From contig DASPTU010000123.1 in the NCBI GenBank assembly GCA_035623255.1, positions 1 to 33,259 of the forward strand: a stretch of DNA of 33,259 nt, given 5' to 3'. Source of the DNA: JAFAGX01 sp035623255. GTDB taxonomy: Bacteria > Acidobacteriota > Terriglobia > Terriglobales > Acidobacteriaceae. Below are positions 1 through 8,203 of this stretch, piece by piece. The translations under genes were made by a program, and so were the position numbers. The notes under the pieces were generated by a model. That model was not told the origin of the DNA. It did not search any database and saw only the letters and a list, made by a program, of their open reading frames with translations. Each line of letters starts with the position of its first letter. Position 1 is the first letter of the stretch.

Positions 1-338
1 ACCTCAGCCGCGTCGCCCGCGGCCCGCGGCTCTCCTGAGATTCGCCGGCAGAAGAAATCGATCAGCACGTAGTGATAGAGCGTGCGCTCGTCGGCATCGC
101 GCAAAATCCGGTCATACACGCCGAGCAGGACGGTTGGCTCAATCTCGAGCCCGGTTTCTTCTACCACCTCCCGGATCGCCGCCTCACGCAAGGTCTCGCC
201 CACCTCCAGCACGCCGCCCGGGATCGACCACTCCCCGGCGAGCGGCGCATGTCCTCGCTTGACCAGAAGCACACGATCCTCTTCGATGATGATGGCACCG
301 ACACCCACCAAAGGTGTCCGCGGATATTCCCGTTCCAT
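1..338 (-). CDS. Nudix hydrolase, C-terminus cut by window edge
   Basis: The minus-strand frame opens at ATG 338 and runs off the left edge after 112 codons. It carries a complete Nudix box: GGVLEVGE, then REVVEETGL at the standard spacing (G-x5-E-x7-REVxEETG), which binds the divalent metal for hydrolysis of a nucleoside diphosphate linked to another group. The start MEREYPRTPLVGVGAIIIEE is the usual first strand of this fold, as in small ADP-ribose or NTP pyrophosphatases. GAGGAT lies about 7 nt before ATG and acts as a ribosome-binding site. The gene diverges from the LigD genes. The substrate cannot be told from the box alone. Confidence 0.9.
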   Translation of the reverse strand, partial: MEREYPRTPLVGVGAIIIEEDRVLLVKRGHAPLAGEWSIPGGVLEVGETLREAAIREVVEETGLEIEPTVLLGVYDRILRDADERTLYHYVLIDFFCRRISGEPRAAGDAAE

Positions 339-404
339 GGAGCATCCTCGCCAGATGATCTGAGAGCAAACCTAACTTGCGGTCAGCGATTCTAAACCAT
401 GTTG

Positions 405-435
405 TTGGGAGCGGCATGGTCCGCCCAGATACAAT
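405..435 (+). promoter_or_regulatory. Putative promoter of the LigD phosphoesterase gene, leaderless layout
   Basis: TACAAT at 430-435 is a good -10 box and ends 6 nt before the GTG start at 442. Transcription would therefore begin at or next to the start codon. A weak -35 (TTGGGA, 405-410) lies 19 nt upstream. No Shine-Dalgarno sequence precedes the GTG. Confidence 0.45.
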
Positions 436-441
436 AGCTCC

Positions 442-1200
442 GTGGCCCTGGAAGAATACAAACGCAAACGCCGCTTCGAAGAAACGCCTGAGCCTCCGCC
501 TAAGGTTGAAAAGAGGTCCCAGCACCGGTTCGTGGTCCAGAAACACCGGGCGACCCGCCTGCACTATGACTTTCGGTTGGAATTGGACGGCGTTCTCAAG
601 TCGTGGGCGGTCCCGAAAGGCCCTTCCCTCGATCCTGCCGACAAGCGCCTTGCCATGCAAGTAGAAGATCACCCGGTTTCGTACTTCGATTTTGAAGGCA
701 TCATTCCCGAAGGCAATTACGGGGCAGGTACCGTGCTGGTTTGGGACGTCGGAACGTGGGAGCCGCTTTCTCCTCAGTTGGTCGACGGCAAATACGTTCC
801 GGGAAACGATGCCGAGGCCAGAGCCATGCTGGAAAAAGGCGACCTGAAATTTCGCCTGCATGGGAAACGCCTCAACGGTGATTTCGCGCTCGTTCACATG
901 AAATCACGGCGTCCAGGCAGCAAAGGCACCGAATGGCTGATGATCAAGAAGCACGATGAGTACGTTGTGCCGGGATTCGACGCCGAGCAATATGACACCT
1001 CTGTGCTCAGCGGCAAAACCATGGCGCAAATCGCCGGCGACGAAGGCGCAGCAGAGTGGGAGAGCAGCCGCAAAGCATCTCGCGGAAAGCTGAAAGCACC
1101 GTGGTTGGCCGAGACGCTGGCCAAATTGGATAAAAAAAAACTCCAGACAGATCGAACCCCGAAGGCAAAGAAAACCGCAAGAGCAACATTGAGCCGCTGA
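442..1200 (+). CDS. ligD: LigD-type DNA 3'-phosphoesterase domain protein
   Basis: This 252-residue protein is the phosphoesterase (PE) module of bacterial LigD, which trims 3' ends (removes 3'-phosphates and ribonucleotides) before Ku-dependent end joining. Family hallmarks are visible: FVVQKHRATRLHYDFRLE near residues 30-47 with the catalytic His and Asp/Glu residues, then LKSWAVPKGPS, VEDHPVSYFDFEG and IPEGNYGAG. The start is GTG 442, just after a -10 box. The last 20 or so residues are Lys/Thr/Ala-rich linker. In most LigD proteins the ligase domain follows in the same chain; here the frame ends at 1200 and the ligase lies in the -1 frame. No polymerase domain or Ku gene is in the window. 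Confidence 0.9.
   Translation: MALEEYKRKRRFEETPEPPPKVEKRSQHRFVVQKHRATRLHYDFRLELDGVLKSWAVPKGPSLDPADKRLAMQVEDHPVSYFDFEGIIPEGNYGAGTVLVWDVGTWEPLSPQLVDGKYVPGNDAEARAMLEKGDLKFRLHGKRLNGDFALVHMKSRRPGSKGTEWLMIKKHDEYVVPGFDAEQYDTSVLSGKTMAQIAGDEGAAEWESSRKASRGKLKAPWLAETLAKLDKKKLQTDRTPKAKKTARATLSR
1132..1140 (+). other. A9 slippery tract joining the phosphoesterase and ligase frames
   Basis: Nine A residues follow GAT, so the phosphoesterase frame reads GAT AAA AAA AAA CTC. The ligase frame (-1) has its last upstream stop at 1131-1133 (TAA) and is then open through the A tract to the ligase stop at 2288. A one-base slip here would give one 615-residue PE-ligase protein, the usual LigD order. The phase also fits an A-AAA-AAA ribosomal -1 slip. 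A homopolymer sequencing error or a real inactivating indel would look the same. Confidence 0.6.
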
Positions 1201-1238
1201 AACCCCGCTCCAGACCTTCCAGATCAAGGTCAACAGCT

Positions 1239-2288
1239 TTGGGTGCGAAAGAAAGCGGCATCTTCCCCGCAGTCGCAACCTTGAAAGGTGCCATGAAGCG
1301 CCCGATGCCAACCCTGATCCATCCCATGCTGGCTACTTCAACTGATCAGCCTTTCGACAGTCCTGACTGGCTGTTCGAAATCAAATGGGATGGGTACCGT
1401 GCAATTGCATTCATCGAAAAGGGCAAGACCCGACTCTATTCGCGTAATCAAAACGATCTCACATCGCAGTTCCCGGAATTAAAGGACCTGCCGAAATCGA
1501 TCAAGGCCGAAACGGCAATTCTCGATGGCGAGATCGTCGCCCTCGACGAACAGGGTCACTCTTCCTTCAGCCTTATGCAGCAACGAACTGGCTTCCGAAG
1601 TCATGGCCGGCGCGTGGCTGGCCAGTCTGGCCTTCCGATCGCTTATTACGTGTTCGATCTGATCTATATCGATGGCTACGACCTGCGCCGCGTGTCGCTT
1701 GAGGATCGTAAGCAAGTTCTGGCCCAGATTGTCTCTCCCAGCGAGCAGGTCCGTTACTCAGAACATTTCCTCGAGCACGGAAAGGGGTTGTTTGAAGCCG
1801 CCAGACAGCAAGGCCTCGAAGGTATTCTCGCGAAGCAGCGAGGCAGTTGTTACGAGGAGCGTCGCAGCCGCGAGTGGCTAAAACTTAAGGTGACGCAAAC
1901 CGTTGATTGCGTTGTCGGCGGATACACCGATCCCGAAGGCAGCCGATTGCACTTTGGCTCGCTCGTGCTTGGGCTCTACAACGAAAATGGACAGCTGAAA
2001 CATATAGGCCAGGTTGGTACCGGCTTCGATCATAAGACTCTGAAACAGGTCTGGGACTTGGTGAAGAAACTTGAAACCCGCCAGAACCCTTTCTTCGGCC
2101 CTGTGGAGGCGAGGCACCTGCATTGGACTAAGCCCGAGCTTGTTGCCGAAGTGAAATTCACCGAGTGGACACACGAAACGGCTGAAGGCGGCCTGAAGCT
2201 GCGGGCCCCTGTCTACGTGGGTTTGCGCGCAGATAAAGATCCGAAAGAGTGCACGCTGAGCGGCCAGGTTCCGGAACTGGCGACCTGA
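1239..2288 (+). CDS. ligD: ATP-dependent DNA ligase domain of LigD
   Basis: This is an ATP-dependent DNA ligase that seals breaks in bacterial non-homologous end joining. The nucleotidyltransferase core starts at PTLIHPMLA. Motif I is EIKWDGYR, whose Lys is residue 49 from the TTG start and takes the AMP. Later motifs include DGEIVALDE, YYVFDLIYIDGYDLR, EGILAKQRGS and WLKLKV. The OB-fold tail ends in LRAPVYVGLRADKDP. The free start is uncertain: TTG 1239 has AAGGT nine bases upstream, and ATG 1293 has AAAGG five bases upstream. The frame is also open back to 1134, so it may be read as a fusion with the preceding domain. It converges on the M13 peptidase gene. Confidence 0.9.
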   Translation: MGAKESGIFPAVATLKGAMKRPMPTLIHPMLATSTDQPFDSPDWLFEIKWDGYRAIAFIEKGKTRLYSRNQNDLTSQFPELKDLPKSIKAETAILDGEIVALDEQGHSSFSLMQQRTGFRSHGRRVAGQSGLPIAYYVFDLIYIDGYDLRRVSLEDRKQVLAQIVSPSEQVRYSEHFLEHGKGLFEAARQQGLEGILAKQRGSCYEERRSREWLKLKVTQTVDCVVGGYTDPEGSRLHFGSLVLGLYNENGQLKHIGQVGTGFDHKTLKQVWDLVKKLETRQNPFFGPVEARHLHWTKPELVAEVKFTEWTHETAEGGLKLRAPVYVGLRADKDPKECTLSGQVPELAT

Positions 2289-2350
2289 ACTGCTACCGTG
2301 ACCTTCGAAACCACAAATGCGGTTACGAAGGTGAATTGAAAACTCGACAT

Positions 2351-2461
2351 GTGGGGCCGCAAAATAGGCCCGTGGAGTTCATATTCGCAGCCCTCATTGG
2401 ACTTGCTCTCGCCCTCGGTGCTCCGGTAATCGAGCATCTCATCCTTCAACTGAGGAACTAG
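2351..2461 (+). CDS. Possible small single-span membrane protein
   Basis: A 36-residue frame from GTG 2351 has one hydrophobic stretch (VEFIFAALIGLALALGAPVI) and a short charged tail. It lies in the space between the convergent ligase and M13 peptidase genes. The nearest purine-rich site (GAAGGTGA, 2328-2335) is rather far from the GTG. No family is recognised, and the frame may be chance. Confidence 0.18.
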   Translation: MGPQNRPVEFIFAALIGLALALGAPVIEHLILQLRN

Positions 2462-2481
2462 CGGCTGCGTCTGCCCCGCTA
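2459..2481. terminator. Possible bidirectional terminator hairpin
   Basis: TAGCGG (2459-2464) and CCGCTA (2476-2481) form a perfect 6-bp stem with an 11-nt loop. It sits exactly between the convergent ligase and M13 peptidase genes. There is no U-run on either side, so it is a weak candidate. Confidence 0.25.
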
Positions 2482-2482
2482 A

Positions 2483-4537
2483 TCACCACACCTCGCACAC
2501 TTTTTCCGGCGGTTTCACCATCGGCTGGCCAGCCTTACATGAGAAAGCCTGCGAAAATTCCGGCATGTTCACGATTACTCCATTAATGCGGTACTTTGGC
2601 GGCGAATGGGGATCGGTCATGGCCCTCATCCTGAGTTCCTCGGGGCGCTCATTGGCACACGCCCATTGCGCAAAACCGACAAAAAACCTCTGGTCGGGCG
2701 TGAGATTGTCAATCGGCTCAAGCGTCTTACCGTTCTCAGCCCCTTTCCATGCCATGTAGGCCAGAATCTCGCCACCGAAATCGGCTACATCTTCACCCAG
2801 GGTCAGCTGGCTATTGATGTGAACGTCGTCGACAACGATGTACTGTGCATATTGGTCCTCAACGCATTTGGTTCGGGCGTCGAATTTTTCGCGGTCTTCC
2901 TTGATCCACCAATTTTTCAAATTCCCGTTTGCGTCAAACTGGCTGCCTTCGTCGTCGAAACCGTGGGTGAGCTCGTGGCCGATGGTCCCACCGGTATCCC
3001 CATAATTCGGGGCATCGTCGAGTTTGGCATCGTAAAGCGGCGGCTGCAGCACGCCGGCCGGAAAATTGATGTCGTTCATCTGTGGGTTGTAGTAAGCGTC
3101 GACCGTCGGCGGGGACACGTCCCATTCCCCGTGATCCACCGGCTTACCCACTTTATTGATATCGCGGCGGGTCTCAAATTCACGGGTCCGCCCAACATTT
3201 CCGGCAAAATCCTGGCTGGTGATATTGACCGAAGTGTAATCCCGCCATTTACCGGGATATCCAATCTTGTTTCGAATGCCCGCCAGCTTGGTCAGCGCTT
3301 GCTGTTTCGTCTCCGGGCTCATCCAGGGGAGCTGGCGAATCCGCTCGCCCATGGCATCTTCAATTCGCCGAACCATATCCAGTGTGCTGGCTTTGAGTTC
3401 CGGCGAAAAGACTTTTTGGACGTAAACCTGGCCGAGCGCTTCTCCTAGGTTGTAATCGGTGTACTGCACGCAGCGCTTCCAGCGTGCTTGTTGCTCTTTA
3501 GCGCCGCGAAGATATTTACGATAAAAACTGAAGTTCTCCTCCACGAATTTCGAAGATAAGTACGGCGAGAACGAATCCACCACGTGAAAGCGCAGATAGG
3601 TTTTCCAATTGGCAATCGGTTCGTTGGTGAGTTCGGCGTTTACTGCTTTGAAATAACCCGGAGTGGCCACATTAACGGTTTCAAAATTCGGATATTGCAG
3701 CTCCTTGTAGTAAACCGCCCAGTCAAAGTTGGGAGCAATCTGGCTGAGCTCCGCGACTTTCATTTTGTGCTTTAGCTTGTAGGGATCGCGCCGCTCCACC
3801 CGAGTGAGCTGCGCCTTGGCCAGTGCCATTTCCATTCGCATCACCGTGTCGGCGTTCTTCTTCGCAGCTTCTGCGCTATTTCCCATAAGCTCAAAAATCC
3901 TCTGTACATGCTGAACATAATGCTGTCGGATCTCCTTCGATTTTGCATCGTCTTTCCAGTAATAATCACGGTCGGGCAGGCCGAGACCACCCTGATCGAG
4001 TTCAGCGATCTGCTGCTCGGAATCATCTGGGTCCTGAGTTGACCCTTGCTCGAAAAGAATCGTCTCGCCATACGCGAACTGAAGGCGGGCGACCAGTGAC
4101 GTGATTTCACTGGTCGACTTTAGCCCGGAAATAGCATCCAGGTCAGACTTGATTGCCGCCAGGCCGCGCTTCTCCACGGCGGCATCATCCATGCAGGCAC
4201 CATAAAAATCGCCGATCTTTTGTGTAAGGGCGTCACGTTCCGAGTCTGCTGCTGCCTGCTCCAGGATACTGCGCAGAAAGTTCAGATTGTCCTCATACAG
4301 CTTGCCGTAAACGCTCCATGAGGTCTGATCCGGTGGGATGGGATTGTTTTTCTGCCAGCCACCACAAGAGTACTGATAAAAATCGACGCAGGGGTCCACA
4401 GACTTGTCTATGGAATTCACATCGAGACTGGGCGTGTATGGCATGTGCGGTTGCAGAGAGGAGTTCACAGGAGTTTGGGCCGGGGAAAGCGAGACTAGTG
4501 TCCACACTACCGAGAAGAGAGACATTAAATAGCGCAT
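2483..4537 (-). CDS. Secreted M13 (neprilysin/PepO-type) zinc metallopeptidase
   Basis: This is an exported oligopeptidase of the M13 family, 684 residues, the family's normal size. The zinc motif is HELTH at residues 521-525; the third ligand is Glu582 in GEDVADFGG, with Asp586 behind it. NDINFPAGVLQPP (substrate-binding region) and the classic C-terminal CEVW ending are present. The start is ATG 4537 because AAGGTG lies 4 nt upstream and the next residues form a signal peptide (MRYLMSLFSVVWTLVSLSPAQ). The frame stays open to 4639, but that extension would place about 34 polar residues before the signal peptide. M13 enzymes in acidobacteria are usually multicopy and handle small peptides in the periplasm. 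Confidence 0.95.
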   Translation of the reverse strand: MRYLMSLFSVVWTLVSLSPAQTPVNSSLQPHMPYTPSLDVNSIDKSVDPCVDFYQYSCGGWQKNNPIPPDQTSWSVYGKLYEDNLNFLRSILEQAAADSERDALTQKIGDFYGACMDDAAVEKRGLAAIKSDLDAISGLKSTSEITSLVARLQFAYGETILFEQGSTQDPDDSEQQIAELDQGGLGLPDRDYYWKDDAKSKEIRQHYVQHVQRIFELMGNSAEAAKKNADTVMRMEMALAKAQLTRVERRDPYKLKHKMKVAELSQIAPNFDWAVYYKELQYPNFETVNVATPGYFKAVNAELTNEPIANWKTYLRFHVVDSFSPYLSSKFVEENFSFYRKYLRGAKEQQARWKRCVQYTDYNLGEALGQVYVQKVFSPELKASTLDMVRRIEDAMGERIRQLPWMSPETKQQALTKLAGIRNKIGYPGKWRDYTSVNITSQDFAGNVGRTREFETRRDINKVGKPVDHGEWDVSPPTVDAYYNPQMNDINFPAGVLQPPLYDAKLDDAPNYGDTGGTIGHELTHGFDDEGSQFDANGNLKNWWIKEDREKFDARTKCVEDQYAQYIVVDDVHINSQLTLGEDVADFGGEILAYMAWKGAENGKTLEPIDNLTPDQRFFVGFAQWACANERPEELRMRAMTDPHSPPKYRINGVIVNMPEFSQAFSCKAGQPMVKPPEKVCEVW

Positions 4538-4635
4538 GTTCACCTTAGACGGAACATCTATTGAAAAGTGATAACCAGATAATGGTAAAGGAGGAGAAGA
4601 TCTATTAGAAAGAGCACCAGTGGTTTCGGCGGGGC

Positions 4636-5541
4636 TCAACTACGCTTCACGCGCGGTGGACGAGCGCTAACTGGGATGACATTCGCAGGAGTGACCTGCA
4701 GTAATGACCGATGCCCCACGTGGATGAAATTCAACTCTCGTGCCGCGAGCAGGGCGTTAATGGCCTCGCGTACCCGCGATCGCGGAACGAAATTTCCGAA
4801 GAAAGTATCGACCTCCTGCGGATCAGCCGCTACTATGCAATCAAGATATTTCGAAATCAATGCCGAAAGCGCCTCCGCCATAGAGAGCTCAGTCCCTTCT
4901 CGGACTGCTCCCGGTGACCATCGGTAGAGCACATCCCAGGAAGCGCCTTCGCTCGGCTTGTAATCCACTCGTGTAATGCGTAATCTCGACCAAAGCTCGC
5001 CTAGAGCGCGATCTAAGGCTGCCAGGCTGATACTGCCGGCCAGTTTTTCCTGCAACTTCTGTTTGGAAATCGGGCCTTCCCGACGAATGATTTCGTACGC
5101 ATCACAAGCCAACTGAGAGTACTCAGACCGTGGACCTGGCTTGGGCGGTTGTTTGGGATTTCGTTCACCGACTAATGCATAGAAATACGGAAAAATCGAA
5201 GCCCCCAGTAAAAACGCATTATTCTCCTCAAAAAGGTTCGCCTCGTAAGCTGCATGATCACGCAGGAGACGAACCATCAATTCCACCGCGTCTTTAGCCC
5301 GCGCATCCGCAAAGGCTTGCTGCCACGTGGGCAATCGTTCATCAGAACCAACCCACGCCCCAATAAAGGTCGGCACCAGGATTTGCGCCTTGAGCGGATA
5401 CATCAGGCAGAAACCCGCAGATTCTATGAACTCCCGAGCATCCTCGAGGGTACGCACCGGACGCCCATCCAGCCGCCACTTTTCCCGCCGAAGCTGATTG
5501 AGCTCGAGATCGGTCATAAATTGAAGAGTAGCATTTAGCAA
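4636..5541 (-). CDS. AlkZ-related winged-helix protein
   Basis: The 301-residue protein resembles the AlkZ/YcaQ winged-helix superfamily, whose founding members are DNA glycosylases that unhook interstrand crosslinks. The middle reads as a winged helix (AYEIIRREGPISKQKLQEKL, then LDRALGELWSRLRITRVDY). The first half has conserved-looking aromatic segments (FCLMYPLKAQILVPTFIGAW, FPYFYALVGERN). I do not see the QxQ catalytic motif of true AlkZ, so catalytic activity is doubtful. ATG 5541 or ATG 5517 could start it; neither has a clear ribosome-binding site. It lies just downstream of mutL on the same strand, which fits a DNA-repair role. The family call comes from recognising the sequence style, not from an alignment. 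Confidence 0.65.
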   Translation of the reverse strand: MLNATLQFMTDLELNQLRREKWRLDGRPVRTLEDAREFIESAGFCLMYPLKAQILVPTFIGAWVGSDERLPTWQQAFADARAKDAVELMVRLLRDHAAYEANLFEENNAFLLGASIFPYFYALVGERNPKQPPKPGPRSEYSQLACDAYEIIRREGPISKQKLQEKLAGSISLAALDRALGELWSRLRITRVDYKPSEGASWDVLYRWSPGAVREGTELSMAEALSALISKYLDCIVAADPQEVDTFFGNFVPRSRVREAINALLAARELNFIHVGHRSLLQVTPANVIPVSARPPRVKRS

Positions 5542-5612
5542 TTAGCCCAACGAGGCGGAAGATAGGTACTTAAGCTAAATGGTGAGTGCTAAGTGCAAAA
5601 TGCTAAGCGCTG
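5530..5612. repeat. Degenerate TTAGCA-type short repeats
   Basis: Read on the minus strand, the segment between mutL and the AlkZ-related gene repeats a short motif several times (CTTAGCATTTTGCAC, CTTAGCACTC, CATTTAGC, TTGCTAAATGCTA). It looks like slipped or degenerate simple sequence. No stable hairpin or U-run is seen. Confidence 0.35.
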
Positions 5613-5617
5613 TGACC

Positions 5618-7585
5618 TCAGATTCTTTTGAACGCTTTCTGTATGTCCCGCAATGAGTATCGCAGAATGACCGGACGGCCGTGCGGGCATGACATGGGAC
5701 ATTCCGTCTTTGCAAGTTCCGCCAGTAGCCACTCCATCTTGTTTTGCTCCAGTGGCATATTGACTTTGATGGCGGCGTGACACGCAATCGAGGCAGCAAT
5801 TCGGGCGCGAATTTTCTCGAGGTTCAGGACCTGCTCTTCCCGACAAAATTCGTCAAATAATTCGTGCAGCATCCTCTCTACCTCTGCCGGCTCGACACCG
5901 GCGGGAGCGACTTTAACAGCGACGCTGCGCGTGCCGAATGGTTCGGCTTCAAAACCATTATGGTTCAGTTCTTCCGAAATCTGTGCGAAAACCGCTTGCT
6001 GAGCGGGCACGAGCTCCAGAATCAACGGCATCAGAAGCCGCTGGCTTTCCACCCTTTGCGCCGACCTTTGTTTCAGAATTCGTTCAAACAGGACGCGCTC
6101 GTGCGCAACGTGCTGGTCGATGATCCACAAACCCTCATGGTTAACCGCGAGAATGAATGAATCGCGGACCTGCCCCAGAGGCTTGAGCGACGAAAGTGCC
6201 GGCACAAGGTCGCTCCGCACTTCCGGCTCTTCAGCCGTGGCGGGAGTGCAATGATCGCCCGGGACCTGCGGCGCGACTTGTGGTGCTCGCGCAACCGAAA
6301 CCGCGGCATTCGCCTCCACGCTGATGCTGGCGCTGCCAAATTGAAGGCGTTCGGTCACTGCAGGCAGGACCGGCGCCTGCAGTGTGAAGGCTGTCGGTTG
6401 GGGCGGAGCGTGTGCCGCCCTCCATGACGAGATATCCGTAACCGGGCTCGCACCGGGCGTCAAAGCCGGCGTGGCCGTGGGGCGCGCCCCAATTTCAGTC
6501 GCAAACTGCGGTACTGGCCGCGTTTTCAGAAGCGCCGCTCGCACCGAATCACGAACGAAGTCGTGAACGGCGCTTTGCTGACGAAAGCGCACTTCGGTTT
6601 TCGAAGGATGGACATTCACATCCACTTCCCCTCCCGGCATTTCCAGAAATAACAACACGACCGGATAGACAGTCGGTGGAATGATGTTGCGATACGCCTC
6701 GGTGAGCGCGTGCTGAATCAGGCGATCGCGAATCAGCCGCCCGTTGACGAAGACATAAATGGAATTGCGGTTGAGTTTCTGGATTTCTGGCTTTGAGACA
6801 AACCCGTACGCCCGTAGCTCGCCCGGCGCGCGCTCCTCGGCCTCATCTTCTTCGGTTCGGCGCCACGGCGGCGGCTGCGGCAACCCGACCCGCTCCAGCG
6901 GTTGCACTGCTGCAATCGGAATAAGCTGGTCCAGAACGTCTTTCCCGAACACCTGGTATATCCTCTCACTATGGCCAGCAACAGGAGGTGCGACCAGCAT
7001 GGCATTCGTCGCCGAGTGTAGTTCGAAATGCTTGTCGGGGTGCGCCAGCGCGTAATGGGTCACCAGCGATGCGATATGCGAAAGTTCGGTCGATTCTGAT
7101 TTCAGAAACTTCTTGCGGGCCGGAGTATTGAAGAAGAGGTCACGAACCGCAATCGACGTCCCCAGCGGCAGCCCCGCTTCTTCAACCTTGAAAATCTTCC
7201 CTCCATTAATCTCAATAACCGTGCCGGCAGATTCTTCGGCAGCCCGAGTTTCAAGCCGCAGCCGCGACACCGACGCGATCGACGGCAACGCCTCACCCCG
7301 GAATCCGAGAGTCGCCACGTTCAGCAGGTCTTCGGCGTTCTTGATCTTTGAGGTAGCATGCCGTTCAAAGGCGAGCAACGCGTCATCGCGCACCATGCCA
7401 CATCCATCGTCGACAATCTGAATCAGTTTTTTGCCACCGGCCTCAACCTGGATCTTTATACGTCTGGCCCCTGCATCCAGGGAGTTCTCCAGGAGCTCTT
7501 TCACTACCGACGCGGGACGTTCTACCACTTCACCGGCGGCGATCTTGTTCGCGACAGCTTCGGAAAGAACGTGGATTTTAGCCAT
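5618..7585 (-). CDS. mutL: DNA mismatch repair protein MutL
   Basis: MutL couples MutS mismatch recognition to strand incision. The N-terminal GHKL ATPase is complete (655 residues in all): VANKIAAGEVVERPASVVKE, ELLENSLDAGA, DDGCGM and GFRGEAL. A Pro/Ala-rich linker spans roughly residues 360-470. The C-terminal domain carries the endonuclease-type motif DQHVAHERVLFE beginning at Asp490, plus ACHAA and CPHGRP near the end. This is therefore a nicking MutL of the kind found in bacteria without MutH. The usual DQHA reads DQHV. The start is ATG 7585; AGAGG lies about 14 nt upstream, a long spacing. No mutS is in the window. Confidence 0.97.
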   Translation of the reverse strand: MAKIHVLSEAVANKIAAGEVVERPASVVKELLENSLDAGARRIKIQVEAGGKKLIQIVDDGCGMVRDDALLAFERHATSKIKNAEDLLNVATLGFRGEALPSIASVSRLRLETRAAEESAGTVIEINGGKIFKVEEAGLPLGTSIAVRDLFFNTPARKKFLKSESTELSHIASLVTHYALAHPDKHFELHSATNAMLVAPPVAGHSERIYQVFGKDVLDQLIPIAAVQPLERVGLPQPPPWRRTEEDEAEERAPGELRAYGFVSKPEIQKLNRNSIYVFVNGRLIRDRLIQHALTEAYRNIIPPTVYPVVLLFLEMPGGEVDVNVHPSKTEVRFRQQSAVHDFVRDSVRAALLKTRPVPQFATEIGARPTATPALTPGASPVTDISSWRAAHAPPQPTAFTLQAPVLPAVTERLQFGSASISVEANAAVSVARAPQVAPQVPGDHCTPATAEEPEVRSDLVPALSSLKPLGQVRDSFILAVNHEGLWIIDQHVAHERVLFERILKQRSAQRVESQRLLMPLILELVPAQQAVFAQISEELNHNGFEAEPFGTRSVAVKVAPAGVEPAEVERMLHELFDEFCREEQVLNLEKIRARIAASIACHAAIKVNMPLEQNKMEWLLAELAKTECPMSCPHGRPVILRYSLRDIQKAFKRI

Positions 7586-7701
7586 GACGCGGTGACATGC
7601 CTCTGTACACTCAGCAGTTCAGCTGCGACTCAGGTTAACACTCACCTCGCACCTCAAGTTGTTTCAGTTTCGCAGATGGGAGAGGAAAAACAAAGAGCGC
7701 T

Positions 7702-8097
7702 TTAATGCACTCGAAGTTCGCCGCGAAGGATTTTCTGAAAAGTGGAGGGCTTACCGACTGAAGCAGCGCCAGTAAGGGGAGGCTTCTGGATATTCTGATC
7801 TTCTCGAGGCCGTGAGATCACCTCAAGCACCGACGTATTCACCCACACGTCACCTTCTCGTGAGAGCGCTTGCTGCACGATGTAGGTTGTCCGGTCACTC
7901 ATCCGTTCCCGGGGCAAGTAGCGCAAACGGTTTCCCACCTTCTCGGGATTGCGCCATACAATTGCGAACACTGCCATTTTTAAGCTCTGGCCCAGCCTGC
8001 TGGTGAAGCTTGCCGTAAGTATTGGCGCGCTTGGGCGGACCCTGCTGCTAGGGAAATCACGCCGGAAGGTGACAGCGATCACAACGATGAGCGACAA
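7702..8097 (-). CDS. Hypothetical protein
   Basis: This minus-strand frame between aspS and mutL encodes up to 131 residues from TTG 8097. The more protein-like part is the C-terminal half (LRYLPRERMSDRTTYIVQQ, then SREGDVWVNTSVLEVISR). ATG 7902 would give a 66-residue form and ATG 7977 a 91-residue form. No signal peptide, membrane span or known motif is seen. The 600-nt space it occupies has no better candidate. It may be a real orphan gene or chance. Confidence 0.35.
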   Translation of the reverse strand: MSLIVVIAVTFRRDFPSSRVRPSAPILTASFTSRLGQSLKMAVFAIVWRNPEKVGNRLRYLPRERMSDRTTYIVQQALSREGDVWVNTSVLEVISRPREDQNIQKPPLTGAASVGKPSTFQKILRGELRVH

Positions 8098-8203
8098 ATC
8101 GCAAAAACCGTTGTCGTGTACGCATTGGGCGGGTTCCAGATTGGGAAGACTCTCAGAATGCCTCCAATTTTGCTTTTAATTGGCGTGCAATTGCGACAAA
8201 CCG

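Noticed and set aside
184..897. Long minus-strand frame opposite the LigD phosphoesterase gene
   Set aside because: It overlaps the Nudix gene and the well-conserved phosphoesterase frame and has no domain features; it is an antisense shadow.
2606..3448. 280-codon plus-strand frame inside the M13 peptidase gene
   Set aside because: It is the antisense of a clearly conserved peptidase region and has no export signal or motif of its own.
4538..4639. N-terminal extension of the M13 peptidase to 4639
   Set aside because: ATG 4537 has a good ribosome-binding site and begins directly with the signal peptide.
7583..7605. Six-codon leader frame overlapping the mutL start (ATG TCA CCG CGT CAT GGC TAA)
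   Set aside because: The purine-rich site is only one base from its ATG, so initiation there is unlikely; probably chance.
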